64,000 nt of DNA from an uncultured Oscillospiraceae bacterium. Lineage in GTDB: Bacteria; Bacillota; Clostridia; Oscillospirales; Oscillospiraceae. Of the stretch, positions 7,757 through 15,175 are shown piece by piece. Position 1 is the first letter of the stretch. Each line of letters begins with the position of its first letter. Location: contig CANQRM010000011.1 of assembly GCA_947626265.1 (NCBI GenBank), forward strand, positions 1-64,000, in the 5' to 3' direction. A program made the position numbers and the translations under genes. A model generated the notes under the pieces. It had not been told where the DNA came from and searched no databases. It saw nothing but the letters and a program-made list of their open reading frames with translations.

Positions 7757-9046
7757 TTATTCCAGCCTCGCCAGGGTCACGTCGCCGCTGACGCTGGAGA
7801 GGGTGTAATGGGGCCCGGGGCCCGCCTGGGCGGGAAAATCGGACATGTCCGTGTCCCCGCTGACGGAGCGCAGCGACGCCGTGAAAGCGCCCGACGGGAT
7901 GCGGGCCTTAATGTCCCCGCTCTTGGAGGTTAAATCCATGGCCTGGGGCAGGGTCATGCTCTCCACGTCCACGTCCCCGCTCATGGTCCCGGCCTTCACC
8001 CGGGCCACAGAGCCGGACACATCTATGTCCCCGCTGGCGGTGGTTATATCCGCCTCGCCCAGGGGCCCTTCCAGCTCCACGTCGCCGCTGGCGGTCTCCG
8101 CCCGGAGGGACACGAAATTGCCCCGGGCCTCCACGTCGCCGCTGGCGGTCTTGAACTGAGCCTGGTCACAGCTGGCCACCCGGCAGTCTACGTCGCCGCT
8201 GGCGGTGCGGACGGAGAGCTCCCCTATCTCCAATCCGTCGCCCATGTCCACGTCGCCGCCGGCGGTATATATGCGGATGCGCTCCCACCGCCGGGCCGGG
8301 ACCGTCACCGACACCTCCGCCCAGGACATGCCCCGCAGGGAGAGAAACTGACTGCTGGCGGTGGGCTTTTTCCGCACGGTCAGGGTCCCGGAGGGAGAGG
8401 TGAACACCTCCAGCTTTTCCATGTCCCCCTCTATCCGGACGGGGCTGTCACTCTGGGTGTCCACGTAGAGCTTCACGTCCCCGGGCACGTTCACGTCCAG
8501 GGCCGTGAGCCCATCCGAGGGCACGGTGGTGTCCTGCCAGGTCCCGCGCCCGGCCCTTTCGCTTCCATCATCCACGTTGATGGTGACGGTGGTCCCGTCC
8601 ATGCCAGTCCCCGCGAAGGATTTGAACAGGTCGCCCACCTCCCGCAGGGCCTTTTTGCCCTCCACCGCGGCAGAGCGCACCGCGTCGCTTTTGAGGAACT
8701 GGCCCGCGATGTCCACGGCCCTCTTCCCCACCTCCACGCCGGCGGCGCCCAGGTCCCCGGCGGCCTTCACCAGCTCGTCCAGGCCGTCCAGGACCTCCGC
8801 CCCGGGCAGGGGCTCGTCCGGGCCCAGGCTGTTCAAATACGCCGTCAATTCCTCTGTGTCCCCCAGCTCCTCCATGGCCCGGGCGAAGGCCTCCCCTTCG
8901 CCCATACCGCCGGAGATCATGTCCGCGTACCGGTTGGCCAGATTTTCCGCCAGCTCCTCGATCATATCCGCTTTCGCGTTGCTCTCCGGGGCGCCGGAGA
9001 GGCGGGCCGCGATCTCATTGACAAATCGGCGCTTTACGTCCTCCAT
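7757..9046 (-). CDS. DUF1700/DUF4097-type putative adhesin-like protein
   Basis: A 429-residue protein of the class always paired with a small PadR regulator. The first 75 residues are the helical DUF1700-like region (MEDVKRRFVNEIAARLSG, ELAENLANRYADMI, ARAMEELGDTEEL). The C-terminal 220 residues are a DUF4097 beta-solenoid with at least eight repeats of the form TASGDVE or SGDID, each about 19-22 residues apart. No transmembrane segment or signal peptide is evident. The function of this family is not established; a role in envelope stress or surface structure is often proposed. The ATG at 9046 shares one base with the PadR stop (TAATG), with GGAGGA 8 nt upstream. The long in-frame open reading upstream is not coding. 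Confidence 0.85.
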   Translation of the reverse strand: MEDVKRRFVNEIAARLSGAPESNAKADMIEELAENLANRYADMISGGMGEGEAFARAMEELGDTEELTAYLNSLGPDEPLPGAEVLDGLDELVKAAGDLGAAGVEVGKRAVDIAGQFLKSDAVRSAAVEGKKALREVGDLFKSFAGTGMDGTTVTINVDDGSERAGRGTWQDTTVPSDGLTALDVNVPGDVKLYVDTQSDSPVRIEGDMEKLEVFTSPSGTLTVRKKPTASSQFLSLRGMSWAEVSVTVPARRWERIRIYTAGGDVDMGDGLEIGELSVRTASGDVDCRVASCDQAQFKTASGDVEARGNFVSLRAETASGDVELEGPLGEADITTASGDIDVSGSVARVKAGTMSGDVDVESMTLPQAMDLTSKSGDIKARIPSGAFTASLRSVSGDTDMSDFPAQAGPGPHYTLSSVSGDVTLARLE

Positions 9047-9384
9047 TACAGTTCCTCCTTCCATGATATGAGCGCGTCCATGACACGCTTCGTCTCGTTC
9101 CACTCCTGCCGGTCCTCGGCCAGTTTCGCCATACCCGCCTCCGTGACGGCGTAATACCGCCGCCGGGCGCCGGGGCCCTCCTCCCCCCAGTAGGAAGTGA
9201 TGAGCCCGTTCTGCTCCAGGCGCTTGAACGCGGTGTAGAGGGTGGCCTCCTTGAAGCCATAGGCCCCGCCGGTGCGCTCCGTCACCGTTTTGTTGATCTG
9301 GTAGCCGTAGCTGTCCCCGGCCATGAGCTGGGCCAGGATGATGGCGTCCGTGTGTCCCCGCAGGATGTCCGCGGATAGGGCCAT
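9046..9384 (-). CDS. PadR family transcriptional regulator
   Basis: A 112-residue winged-helix repressor. LSADILRGHTDAIILAQLMAGDSYGYQINKTV and GGAYGFKEATLYTAFKRLEQNGLITSYW are the PadR DNA-binding domain; the short C-terminal helix (MAKLAEDRQEWNETKRVMDALI) is the dimerisation part of the PadR-s2 type. It is the first gene of a two-gene operon with the DUF4097 gene, overlapping it by one base. Two palindrome-containing repeats in its own promoter make autoregulation likely. Close relatives respond to cell-envelope or small-molecule signals; the inducer here is unknown. Confidence 0.92.
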   Translation of the reverse strand: MALSADILRGHTDAIILAQLMAGDSYGYQINKTVTERTGGAYGFKEATLYTAFKRLEQNGLITSYWGEEGPGARRRYYAVTEAGMAKLAEDRQEWNETKRVMDALISWKEEL

Positions 9385-9406
9385 ACGCCCCGCCTCCTTT
9401 CGTCTT

Positions 9407-9436
9407 ATGATGTACTTCGCCTTGTGAGGTATCTTG
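9407..9436. promoter_or_regulatory. PadR operator site 1 (downstream of the promoter)
   Basis: A 30-bp element starting ATGATGTACTTCGCC and ending in AGGTATCTTG. It matches site 2 at 21 of 30 positions and retains most of the palindromic ends. It lies just downstream of the transcription start. Confidence 0.6.
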
Positions 9437-9443
9437 TGGCATC

Positions 9444-9472
9444 ATAATAACATGATATACCTCGCCTGTCAA
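9444..9472 (-). promoter_or_regulatory. Promoter of the padR-DUF4097 operon
   Basis: A consensus -35 TTGACA (9467-9472 read on minus), exactly 17 bp, and -10 TATTAT (9444-9449). One of the most consensus-like promoters in the window, expected to be strong unless repressed. Confidence 0.85.
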
Positions 9473-9481
9473 GGTATTATT
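9452..9481. promoter_or_regulatory. PadR operator site 2 (over -35 and spacer)
   Basis: It contains the inverted repeat ATACCT (9457-9462) / AGGTAT (9472-9477) with a 9-bp centre. It covers the -35 and most of the spacer of the padR promoter, so binding would block polymerase. It repeats site 1 at a 45-bp offset. Confidence 0.65.
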
Positions 9482-9501
9482 TTGAAAAATGCGTTTTTTC
9501 G

Positions 9502-9530
9502 TTGAATCCCCCGTCGTTTCCGTATATACT
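9502..9530 (+). promoter_or_regulatory. Promoter of metF
   Basis: -35 TTGAAT (9502-9507), 17-bp spacer, -10 TATACT (9525-9530), 33 nt before the metF ATG. The leader is too short for a SAM riboswitch. Confidence 0.7.
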
Positions 9531-9563
9531 GGACACACCGACCCCGAAAGAGAGGATATATCC

Positions 9564-10439
9564 ATGAACATCGCGGAAAAGATGAAGAAGGCTACCACCC
9601 TATCCTTTGAGGTGTTCCCGCCCAAGACGGAAGTGGGCATGGGAAAGCTGAAGGCGGTGCTGGAGGACCTGTATAAGTGGAGCCCGGACTGGATCAGCTG
9701 CACCTATGGCGCGGGCGGCTCCGACAAGGGCTACAACTTAGAGATCTGCAAGGCCATGGCCGACGCAGGGATGACCACCCCCGTCAGTCACTATACTTGT
9801 ATCCACCACACAAAGGCGGACATCGACGGGGATATGGCGGCCTACCGGGCCATAGGCGTGGACCACTTTCTGGCCCTGCGGGGGGACTTTGTCCCCGGCG
9901 AGGACGCCACCCACGGGGATTTTGATCACGCCGACGGCCTCATCCGCTATATGCGTCAAACGCTGGGGGACGGCGCCACTATCGCCTGCTCCGGCATCCC
10001 CGAGGGGCATATTCTCTCCCCGGACCTGGCCACAGACACGGCGTTTTTGAAACAAAAGCAGGACGCGGGCGCGGACTTCATCGTGACCCAGCTCACCTTC
10101 GACATGGACCGTTTTGCCCGCTGGATGGAGGAGATACGGGCCGCGGGGGTCACCCTGCCGGTAGCGGTGGGCGTCATGCCGGTGCTGGACCGGGACAAGT
10201 GCATCCGCCACTGCCTTTCCATGAATGGGTGCGCCATCCCCCGGAAACTTGCCCGCCACATCTCCAAGTACTACGACGACCCGGAGGGCTTCCGGGACGC
10301 GGGGATGGATTATACGGCGGAGCAGCTCCACGAGTACCTTGAGCTCGGCGTGAACGACCTGCACATCTACGCCCTGAACCAGTCCGCCGCCGTGGACGAG
10401 ATCCTCCGGCGCAGCGGCCTGTTTACGAAGAGCGAATAA
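9564..10439 (+). CDS. metF: Methylenetetrahydrofolate reductase
   Basis: A 291-residue MTHFR, reducing 5,10-methylene-THF to 5-methyl-THF with FAD for the methyl branch and methionine synthesis. Family marks are LSFEVFPPKTE (catalytic Glu) at the N terminus, ISCTYGAGGS, HYTCIHHTK, FLALRGDFVPGE, GADFIVTQLTFD and VAVGVMPVLD. Length and ending (GVNDLHIYALNQS) fit the bacterial/clostridial type without a regulatory extension. The ATG at 9564 is chosen for the AGAGGA site and promoter spacing; the open frame extends upstream without meaning. It faces the metH operon across a shared terminator, so donor and acceptor enzymes of the same methyl group are neighbours. Confidence 0.94.
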   Translation: MNIAEKMKKATTLSFEVFPPKTEVGMGKLKAVLEDLYKWSPDWISCTYGAGGSDKGYNLEICKAMADAGMTTPVSHYTCIHHTKADIDGDMAAYRAIGVDHFLALRGDFVPGEDATHGDFDHADGLIRYMRQTLGDGATIACSGIPEGHILSPDLATDTAFLKQKQDAGADFIVTQLTFDMDRFARWMEEIRAAGVTLPVAVGVMPVLDRDKCIRHCLSMNGCAIPRKLARHISKYYDDPEGFRDAGMDYTAEQLHEYLELGVNDLHIYALNQSAAVDEILRRSGLFTKSE

Positions 10440-10452
10440 GCGTCAAGGCAGC

Positions 10453-10490
10453 AAAAAAACCGCGTGACGGACATCCGCCACGCGGTTTTT
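10453..10490. terminator. Bidirectional terminator between metF and metH
   Basis: AAAACCGCGTG pairs with CACGCGGTTTTT around a 12-nt loop. A and T tracts on both sides allow it to work in both directions. Confidence 0.85.
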
Positions 10491-10505
10491 ACTTCCTGTC
10501 TGGCT

Positions 10506-12869
10506 TTACGCACCAAATACGGCCCGGGCCGCCTCCACGGACTGCCGGGCGTCCTTGGCGTAGTAGTCCGCGCCGATCTTTTTGGCATATTCCGGCGTGA
10601 CCACCGCGCCGCCCACCACCACCGCCGGGGGCTCCGGCAGAGTATGGAGAAGGCGTATGGTCTCCTCCATGGCCGGGAGAGTGGTGGTCATGAGAGCGGA
10701 CAGCCCCACCAGGCGGATGTGCTCCTTCCGCACCGTGTCGGCCACCACCTGGGGCGGCACGTCCCGGCCCAAGTCGATGGTCTCGTAGCCGTAATTTTCC
10801 AGCACGGTCTTCACGATGTTCTTGCCGATGTCGTGGATGTCCCCCTGGACGGTGGCCAGCACCAGCCGCCCCCGCTTCACGCTCTCGCCGCCCCTTTGGG
10901 CGATGGCGGTCTTGATGACCTCGAACACCCCCTGGGCCGCCCCGGCGGCGCTCAAAAGCTGGGGCAGAAACGCCGTCCCCCGCTCATAGTCCTCGCCGAT
11001 CTTATCCAGCGCCGGGATGAGCCGCCCCTCCACCAGGGCCAGGGGCTCCTCCCCCGCCTCCAAAGCCTGCCCGGCCAGCCTCGCCGCGTCGGTCTTCAGG
11101 CCCCGGACGATGGCGTCCTCCAGTGTGAGGGAGCCGGCTGTGGCCGTCGGGGCTGCCGGCACGGACGCGTCCGCGAACCGGGCGATATAGGCCCGGCTCT
11201 CCCTGTCCTCCCCGGACAGCACCCGGAAGGCCGCCACCGCGTCCATCATCTCCCGCTGACCGGGATTCAGGATGGGCAGGGTCAGTCCCGCGGCCAATGC
11301 CTGGGTGAGGAAGCTCTGGGTGATGAGCCGCCGCTCCGGCAGGCCAAAGGAGATGTTGGACACCCCCAGCACCGCCTGCAGGCCCAGCTCCTCCCGCACG
11401 GTCCTCACGGCCCGGAGGGTCTCCGCGGCCTGCTCCTGCTGGGCCGACACCGTCAGCGTCAGGCAGTCTATCCACACATCCTCCCGGGGTATGCCATAGG
11501 AAAGCGCCCCGTCCAGGATGCGGCGGGCGATATCCACCCGCTCCTGGGCAGTTTGTGGGATGCCGCCTTTGTCCAGCGTGAGCCCCACCACGGCGGCGCC
11601 GTATTTTTTCACGATGGGCAGGATGCGCGCCATCACCGCCGCGTCGCCGTTGACGGAGTTCACCGCCGCCTTGCCGTTATAGACCCGCAGGCCCGCCTCC
11701 AGCGCGGCGGGGTCGGAGGAGTCCAGCTGCAGGGGAAGTCTCACGGCGCTCTGCAGCTTCTTCACCACCTCGGGCAGCAGGGCCGCCTCGTCCACCCCAG
11801 GGTAGCCCACGTTCACGTCCAGGATGTCCGCGCCCGCGTCCTCCTGCTGCACCGCCACGTCCAGGATGTAGTCAAGGTCATGCTCCAAAAGCGCCTGCTG
11901 GAACCGCTTTTTCCCGGTGGGGTTGATGCGCTCGCCGATGACCCGCACCCCGTCCAGGCGGCAGGGGGTCGTAGGCGTGCAGACGAAGCCCATCGCGTCG
12001 TACTTCCGGGCAGCGGGGCGCTTTCCCGCGAGAGCCTTTTGCAGCGCCTCGATGTACGCAGGCGACGTACCGCAGCAGCCGCCGAAGATGGTCACTCCCG
12101 CGTCCAGCGAGGGAGCCAGGGCCGCGGCGAAGGCCTCCGGGCCCATGTCGTACAGGCCCGTCACCGGGTCGGGCAGCCCCGCGTTGGGCTTCGCGATGAC
12201 GGGCAGGCGGGTGTTCTCGCACAGCTCCTTCAAAAGCGGGGCCAGCAGGTCCGGCCCCAATGAGCAGTTCAGGCCGATGGCGTCCGCGCCCAGGCCCTCC
12301 AGCGTCCGGGCCATGGAGGCCACCGTGCAGCCGGTGAAGGTCCGCCCGCTCTCCTCAAAGGACATGGTGACGAACACGGGAAGAGCCGTGTTCTCCTTCA
12401 CCGCCAGCAGCGCCGCCTTCGCCTCGTAGAGGTCGGTCATGGTCTCGATGACGGCCAGGTCCGCCCCCGCGGCGGCACCGGCTATGGCGATCTCGCGGAA
12501 ATATTCATACGCCTTTTCAAAGGTCAGCGTGCCCATGGGCTCCAGAAGCTCCCCCAGAGGGCCTATATCCAGCGCCACGGCCGCGGACCTTCCGGCGGCC
12601 TCTTTGGCCACGGCGATGGCCGCCGGGACCACCTCCGCCACGGTGTGGCCGGAGCGGGCCAGCTTCGGCGCGCTGGCCCCGAAGGTGTTGGCGTATATGA
12701 TCTGGCTGCCCGCGGCCACGTATTCCCGGTGGACGGAGAGCAGAAGCGCCGGGTCGGTCAGGGCCAGCAGCTCCGGCTTGCCCCCGGGGGGCAGGCCCTT
12801 TTGCTGCAGGACAGTGCCCATGGCCCCGTCCAGCAGGACGATATCCTCTTTCCAGCGTTCAGTCAGCAC
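10506..12869 (-). CDS. metH: Cobalamin-dependent methionine synthase, lacking the activation domain
   Basis: A 787-residue enzyme moving the methyl group of 5-methyl-THF to homocysteine through cobalamin. Residues 1-290 are the homocysteine domain (LLDGAMGT; zinc Cys near 201 in LNCS and GGCCG near 264). Residues 305-560 are the pterin barrel (VIGERINPTGKKRF, LDVNVGYPG, LQLDSSDPAAL). The remainder is the cap and B12 domain with GDIHDIGKN near 690, whose His is the cobalt ligand. The S-adenosylmethionine reactivation domain is missing and is supplied by the upstream gene, overlapping by 11 nt. The start is GTG with GGGAGG 8 nt upstream. This split arrangement is common in Clostridia. Confidence 0.94.
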   Translation of the reverse strand: MLTERWKEDIVLLDGAMGTVLQQKGLPPGGKPELLALTDPALLLSVHREYVAAGSQIIYANTFGASAPKLARSGHTVAEVVPAAIAVAKEAAGRSAAVALDIGPLGELLEPMGTLTFEKAYEYFREIAIAGAAAGADLAVIETMTDLYEAKAALLAVKENTALPVFVTMSFEESGRTFTGCTVASMARTLEGLGADAIGLNCSLGPDLLAPLLKELCENTRLPVIAKPNAGLPDPVTGLYDMGPEAFAAALAPSLDAGVTIFGGCCGTSPAYIEALQKALAGKRPAARKYDAMGFVCTPTTPCRLDGVRVIGERINPTGKKRFQQALLEHDLDYILDVAVQQEDAGADILDVNVGYPGVDEAALLPEVVKKLQSAVRLPLQLDSSDPAALEAGLRVYNGKAAVNSVNGDAAVMARILPIVKKYGAAVVGLTLDKGGIPQTAQERVDIARRILDGALSYGIPREDVWIDCLTLTVSAQQEQAAETLRAVRTVREELGLQAVLGVSNISFGLPERRLITQSFLTQALAAGLTLPILNPGQREMMDAVAAFRVLSGEDRESRAYIARFADASVPAAPTATAGSLTLEDAIVRGLKTDAARLAGQALEAGEEPLALVEGRLIPALDKIGEDYERGTAFLPQLLSAAGAAQGVFEVIKTAIAQRGGESVKRGRLVLATVQGDIHDIGKNIVKTVLENYGYETIDLGRDVPPQVVADTVRKEHIRLVGLSALMTTTLPAMEETIRLLHTLPEPPAVVVGGAVVTPEYAKKIGADYYAKDARQSVEAARAVFGA

Positions 12870-13533
12870 AGCTTTTTCCTCCCTTGCGGATGGTGCACGT
12901 CCCGGCGAGGGCGCAGTATGCGCAGCCCCGTATCCGGGCGGGCTGGGGCCTCTCCGCCAGGCCGAGAACGGCGGTGACGGATTTGGTGGGGTTCATCAAA
13001 AGGCTCTCTGTGACATGGATGCCCAGCCGCTTTTGGGCGTCCAGCGCCCCGCAGACAGCGCCCTGTATCCCCAGGGGCAGGTCCCCGTAGCCGGGGCTGA
13101 ATCGGTCCGTGAGATGCTTTCCGGGACACCGGGATGCTATTTCCCGCTCCGCCAGGTCGCAGCCCGCCTCCACCAGGGCGCTGCCGCAGGCGTCCAGGAT
13201 GACCGCCCGGGCCATGTCCCTCGCCTGGGCCGCCCGCAGCATGGTCTCGAACCCGGCCCCCAGGGTGCAGGCCAGCAGCGCTGCCTCCTGGCACTGCGCC
13301 AGCATCTGCCCGGCCATATCACCCGGCAGGGTGACGCCGCTGCCCGAAAGCACGACGCCCTCTGGCCCATACTCCAGGGGGAACAGGCGGTAGACATACC
13401 GGGGCCGGAGGTTGCGGAGGAGCTTATCCGCCTCTTCCGCCGCGGCTCGGGCCGCCGCGCCGTCCGGTTCATCTTTGACGCCCAAATAGCGCAGTACCTC
13501 GTTTATATCCAGTTTGATCTCGTTTTCGTCCAT
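12859..13533 (-). CDS. Methionine synthase reactivation-domain protein
   Basis: A 224-residue stand-alone version of the C-terminal activation module of MetH. The signature is RFSPGYGDLPLGIQ near residue 145, the AdoMet-binding/reductive-methylation motif, followed by MNPTKSVTAVLGLA and a Cys-rich tail (GCAYCALAGTC). It would bind AdoMet to re-methylate cob(II)alamin in the MetH protein encoded directly downstream (11-nt overlap). The Cys cluster at the end could hold a metal or cluster for the electron input that flavodoxin gives in E. coli; that is inference. It is 7 nt downstream of the PAP2 gene, so all three form one transcript. Confidence 0.88.
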   Translation of the reverse strand: MDENEIKLDINEVLRYLGVKDEPDGAAARAAAEEADKLLRNLRPRYVYRLFPLEYGPEGVVLSGSGVTLPGDMAGQMLAQCQEAALLACTLGAGFETMLRAAQARDMARAVILDACGSALVEAGCDLAEREIASRCPGKHLTDRFSPGYGDLPLGIQGAVCGALDAQKRLGIHVTESLLMNPTKSVTAVLGLAERPQPARIRGCAYCALAGTCTIRKGGKSCAD

Positions 13534-13540
13534 ACTGCCG

Positions 13541-14500
13541 TTACGCGGCGGAGGCCCTGCGGGCGCTTTTCCTGCCCTCCAGCCGGGAGAAGCACAGCGG
13601 ATAGACCACCATGAGCACCATGAGCTCCCCGAAGGTCAGCACGAAGCCGATCCATCCCCCGCTCACCGCCCCCGTCACGGCGGGCATGAACGTAAGCTCA
13701 TAGACCAGCAGCACCAGCGCGCCCACGCCGCAGCGGGTGACCTTCGTCAGCACAGGCACATCGGTGGAAAAGCGGATATACCGCCGCTCCAGATACCACC
13801 CCAGGCTCACGCCCAGCAGCCGCCCGGCGTCCTTATAGCCGTCCTTCATCATCTTGGCCGGGTCCACCAGCAGCTTGCCCGCTTCGTCATAGTCCAGGGG
13901 ATAGCTCTTGAGGGAGATATAGACGAGGAACAGCGCCGTCAGCGCTACGCCCGCGATGGGGATGATGCGCGCCCTGCCGGGCTTTTCGTCTATCCACGCC
14001 CAGGCGCGCATGCCGAGGTACACCACAGTCAGGCCCAGCGCCGCGCCCACCACCACATCCTGGGGCGTGTGGACGCCTATGTAGTTGCGGGAGAACATGG
14101 TCAAAAGCAGCATGACGATCATGAGCGCTCCCAGGCCCCGGTGCTTTTTCCCGTACCGGGCCAGCACCGTGCCGTAATTGGACGCGCTGGTGACGCTGTG
14201 GCCGCTGGGGAAGGAGTAACCGGAGGCCGTCTCCACGGGCACGATGTCCGCCGAGCGTATCCAGGGCCGGTACACGCAGAAGGTGAGCTTCAATAGCTGC
14301 ATGATAAACCGGTTGACCGCGATATTGAGGAACAGGTACGAGCCCGTCTTTTTGTCCGCCGCCCAGTAGAGGATGCAGGCCAGCATCCAGATGAAGACGC
14401 CGTAGGAGAGGTCGCTGATCTGTAAGAAGAAGTCGTTCAGCACCCCGCCCGTGGCCTCGCGGAACTTTTGCAGCAGGAGCAGATATTGCAAATCCATCAT
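13541..14500 (-). CDS. PAP2-family membrane phosphatase
   Basis: A 319-residue polytopic membrane protein with the acid-phosphatase signature in order: KLTFCVYRPW (K-x6-RP) near residue 71, SGYSFPSGHS near 93, and SRNYIGVHTPQD near 137, giving the catalytic His pair. About seven to eight hydrophobic helices surround it, with three extra C-terminal ones beyond the catalytic core. PAP2 enzymes dephosphorylate lipid phosphates such as undecaprenyl pyrophosphate or phosphatidate at the outer face. It is the first gene of an operon with the MetH activation protein and metH (7-nt gap). No functional link to methionine is known. Confidence 0.88.
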   Translation of the reverse strand: MMDLQYLLLLQKFREATGGVLNDFFLQISDLSYGVFIWMLACILYWAADKKTGSYLFLNIAVNRFIMQLLKLTFCVYRPWIRSADIVPVETASGYSFPSGHSVTSASNYGTVLARYGKKHRGLGALMIVMLLLTMFSRNYIGVHTPQDVVVGAALGLTVVYLGMRAWAWIDEKPGRARIIPIAGVALTALFLVYISLKSYPLDYDEAGKLLVDPAKMMKDGYKDAGRLLGVSLGWYLERRYIRFSTDVPVLTKVTRCGVGALVLLVYELTFMPAVTGAVSGGWIGFVLTFGELMVLMVVYPLCFSRLEGRKSARRASAA

Positions 14501-14533
14501 TCCAGCCTCTGTTTCACTGATTCTTTCCCTGTA

Positions 14534-14561
14534 ATTGTAACATCCTCCCGGGAGATTTCAA
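14534..14561 (-). promoter_or_regulatory. Promoter of the PAP2-metH operon
   Basis: Minus-strand -35 TTGAAA (14556-14561), 16-bp spacer, -10 TACAAT (14534-14539), followed by a leader of about 28 nt. There is no room for a riboswitch. Confidence 0.65.
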
Positions 14562-14573
14562 CTCTTTTTCCCG

Positions 14574-14608
14574 AAAAAAGGCCCGGCCGCTCAAAAGGCG
14601 GCCGGGGT
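14574..14608 (-). terminator. Terminator of spoVAC
   Basis: GGCCCGGCCGC pairs with GCGGCCGGG around TCAAAAG. On the minus strand it is followed by six T. Confidence 0.8.
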
Positions 14609-14613
14609 CCGTT

Positions 14614-15054
14614 TCATTGCAGCAGGCACAGTATGAGCCCGTACACCACGCTGGCGGTGAGGCCGAAGGTTATCACCGGGCCGGCGATGGTGAACATCTT
14701 CGCCGCCGTGCCAAGGATGAAGCCCTCGGTCTTGAATTCCAGCGCCGGGCTCACCACGGAGTTGGCAAAGCCCGTGATGGGCACCAGCGTCCCCGCCCCG
14801 GCGAACCGGGCCATCTGGTCGTAGACGTTGAGGCCCGTCAGCACCGCCGCGAGGAAGATGAGCGTCATGCTCACCGCCGTGGCGGCGTCCTCCTCGGCGA
14901 GGCCCGCGAACTGCCTGTAGGCCACGCTCAGGCCCTGGCCCAGGCAGCATATGAGCCCGCCCACGATGAACGCCTTGATGAGATCCTTCGCCACCGGGGA
15001 GCCGGGAGCCATGCCCTGGATATACTTATCGTACTCGCTGTTGGTCATATTCAT
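14614..15054 (-). CDS. spoVAC: Stage V sporulation protein AC
   Basis: A 146-residue membrane protein. The pattern KDLIKAFIVGGLICCLGQGLS, ATAVSMTLIFLAAVLTGLNVYDQMARFAGAGTLVPITGFANSVVSPALE and FKTEGFILGTAAKMFTIAGPVITFG matches SpoVAC, a mechanosensitive-like channel of the spore inner membrane that imports Ca-dipicolinate in the forespore and releases it at germination. About four hydrophobic segments are present. The ATG at 15054 is preferred over GTG 15063 because GGTGAT lies between them. Usual partners spoVAD and spoVAE are not adjacent. A sigma-G-like promoter precedes it. It is the clearest sign of sporulation in the window. Confidence 0.88.
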   Translation of the reverse strand: MNMTNSEYDKYIQGMAPGSPVAKDLIKAFIVGGLICCLGQGLSVAYRQFAGLAEEDAATAVSMTLIFLAAVLTGLNVYDQMARFAGAGTLVPITGFANSVVSPALEFKTEGFILGTAAKMFTIAGPVITFGLTASVVYGLILCLLQ

Positions 15055-15069
15055 ATCGATCACCGGTCT

Positions 15070-15099
15070 TATTTTGCATGGACCGGGCTGGGTTTATGC
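15070..15099 (-). promoter_or_regulatory. Possible sigma-G promoter of spoVAC
   Basis: On the minus strand GCATA (15095-15099), an 18-bp gap and CAAAATA (15070-15076) resemble the forespore sigma-G pattern GHATR-18-CATnHTA, with one -10 mismatch. The leader would be only about 8-10 nt. Expected from SpoVAC biology but weak as a sequence call. Confidence 0.35.
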
Positions 15100-15115
15100 A
15101 ATCGTAAGCAAAGGT

Positions 15116-15144
15116 TTGCCAAAATCTGTATTTTGGCATATAAT
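15116..15144 (+). promoter_or_regulatory. Promoter of yitT with a palindrome filling the spacer
   Basis: -35 TTGCCA (15116-15121), 17-bp spacer, perfect -10 TATAAT (15139-15144). The inverted repeat TGCCAAAAT (15117-15125) / ATTTTGGCA (15130-15138), 9-bp perfect arms with CTGT between, lies exactly between and over the elements and is a likely repressor operator. Confidence 0.75.
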
Positions 15145-15175
15145 TCTAATATCACTGTCAAAGGAGGCCCGCGCT

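Noticed and set aside
9385-9563. SAM or cobalamin riboswitch ahead of metF or the metH operon
   Set aside because: The leaders from the promoters found are only about 25-30 nt, too short, and no conserved aptamer elements were seen.
9047-9703. In-frame upstream extension of the DUF4097 gene through padR
   Set aside because: It overlaps the PadR gene in another frame; TAATG coupling and GGAGGA support the start at 9046.
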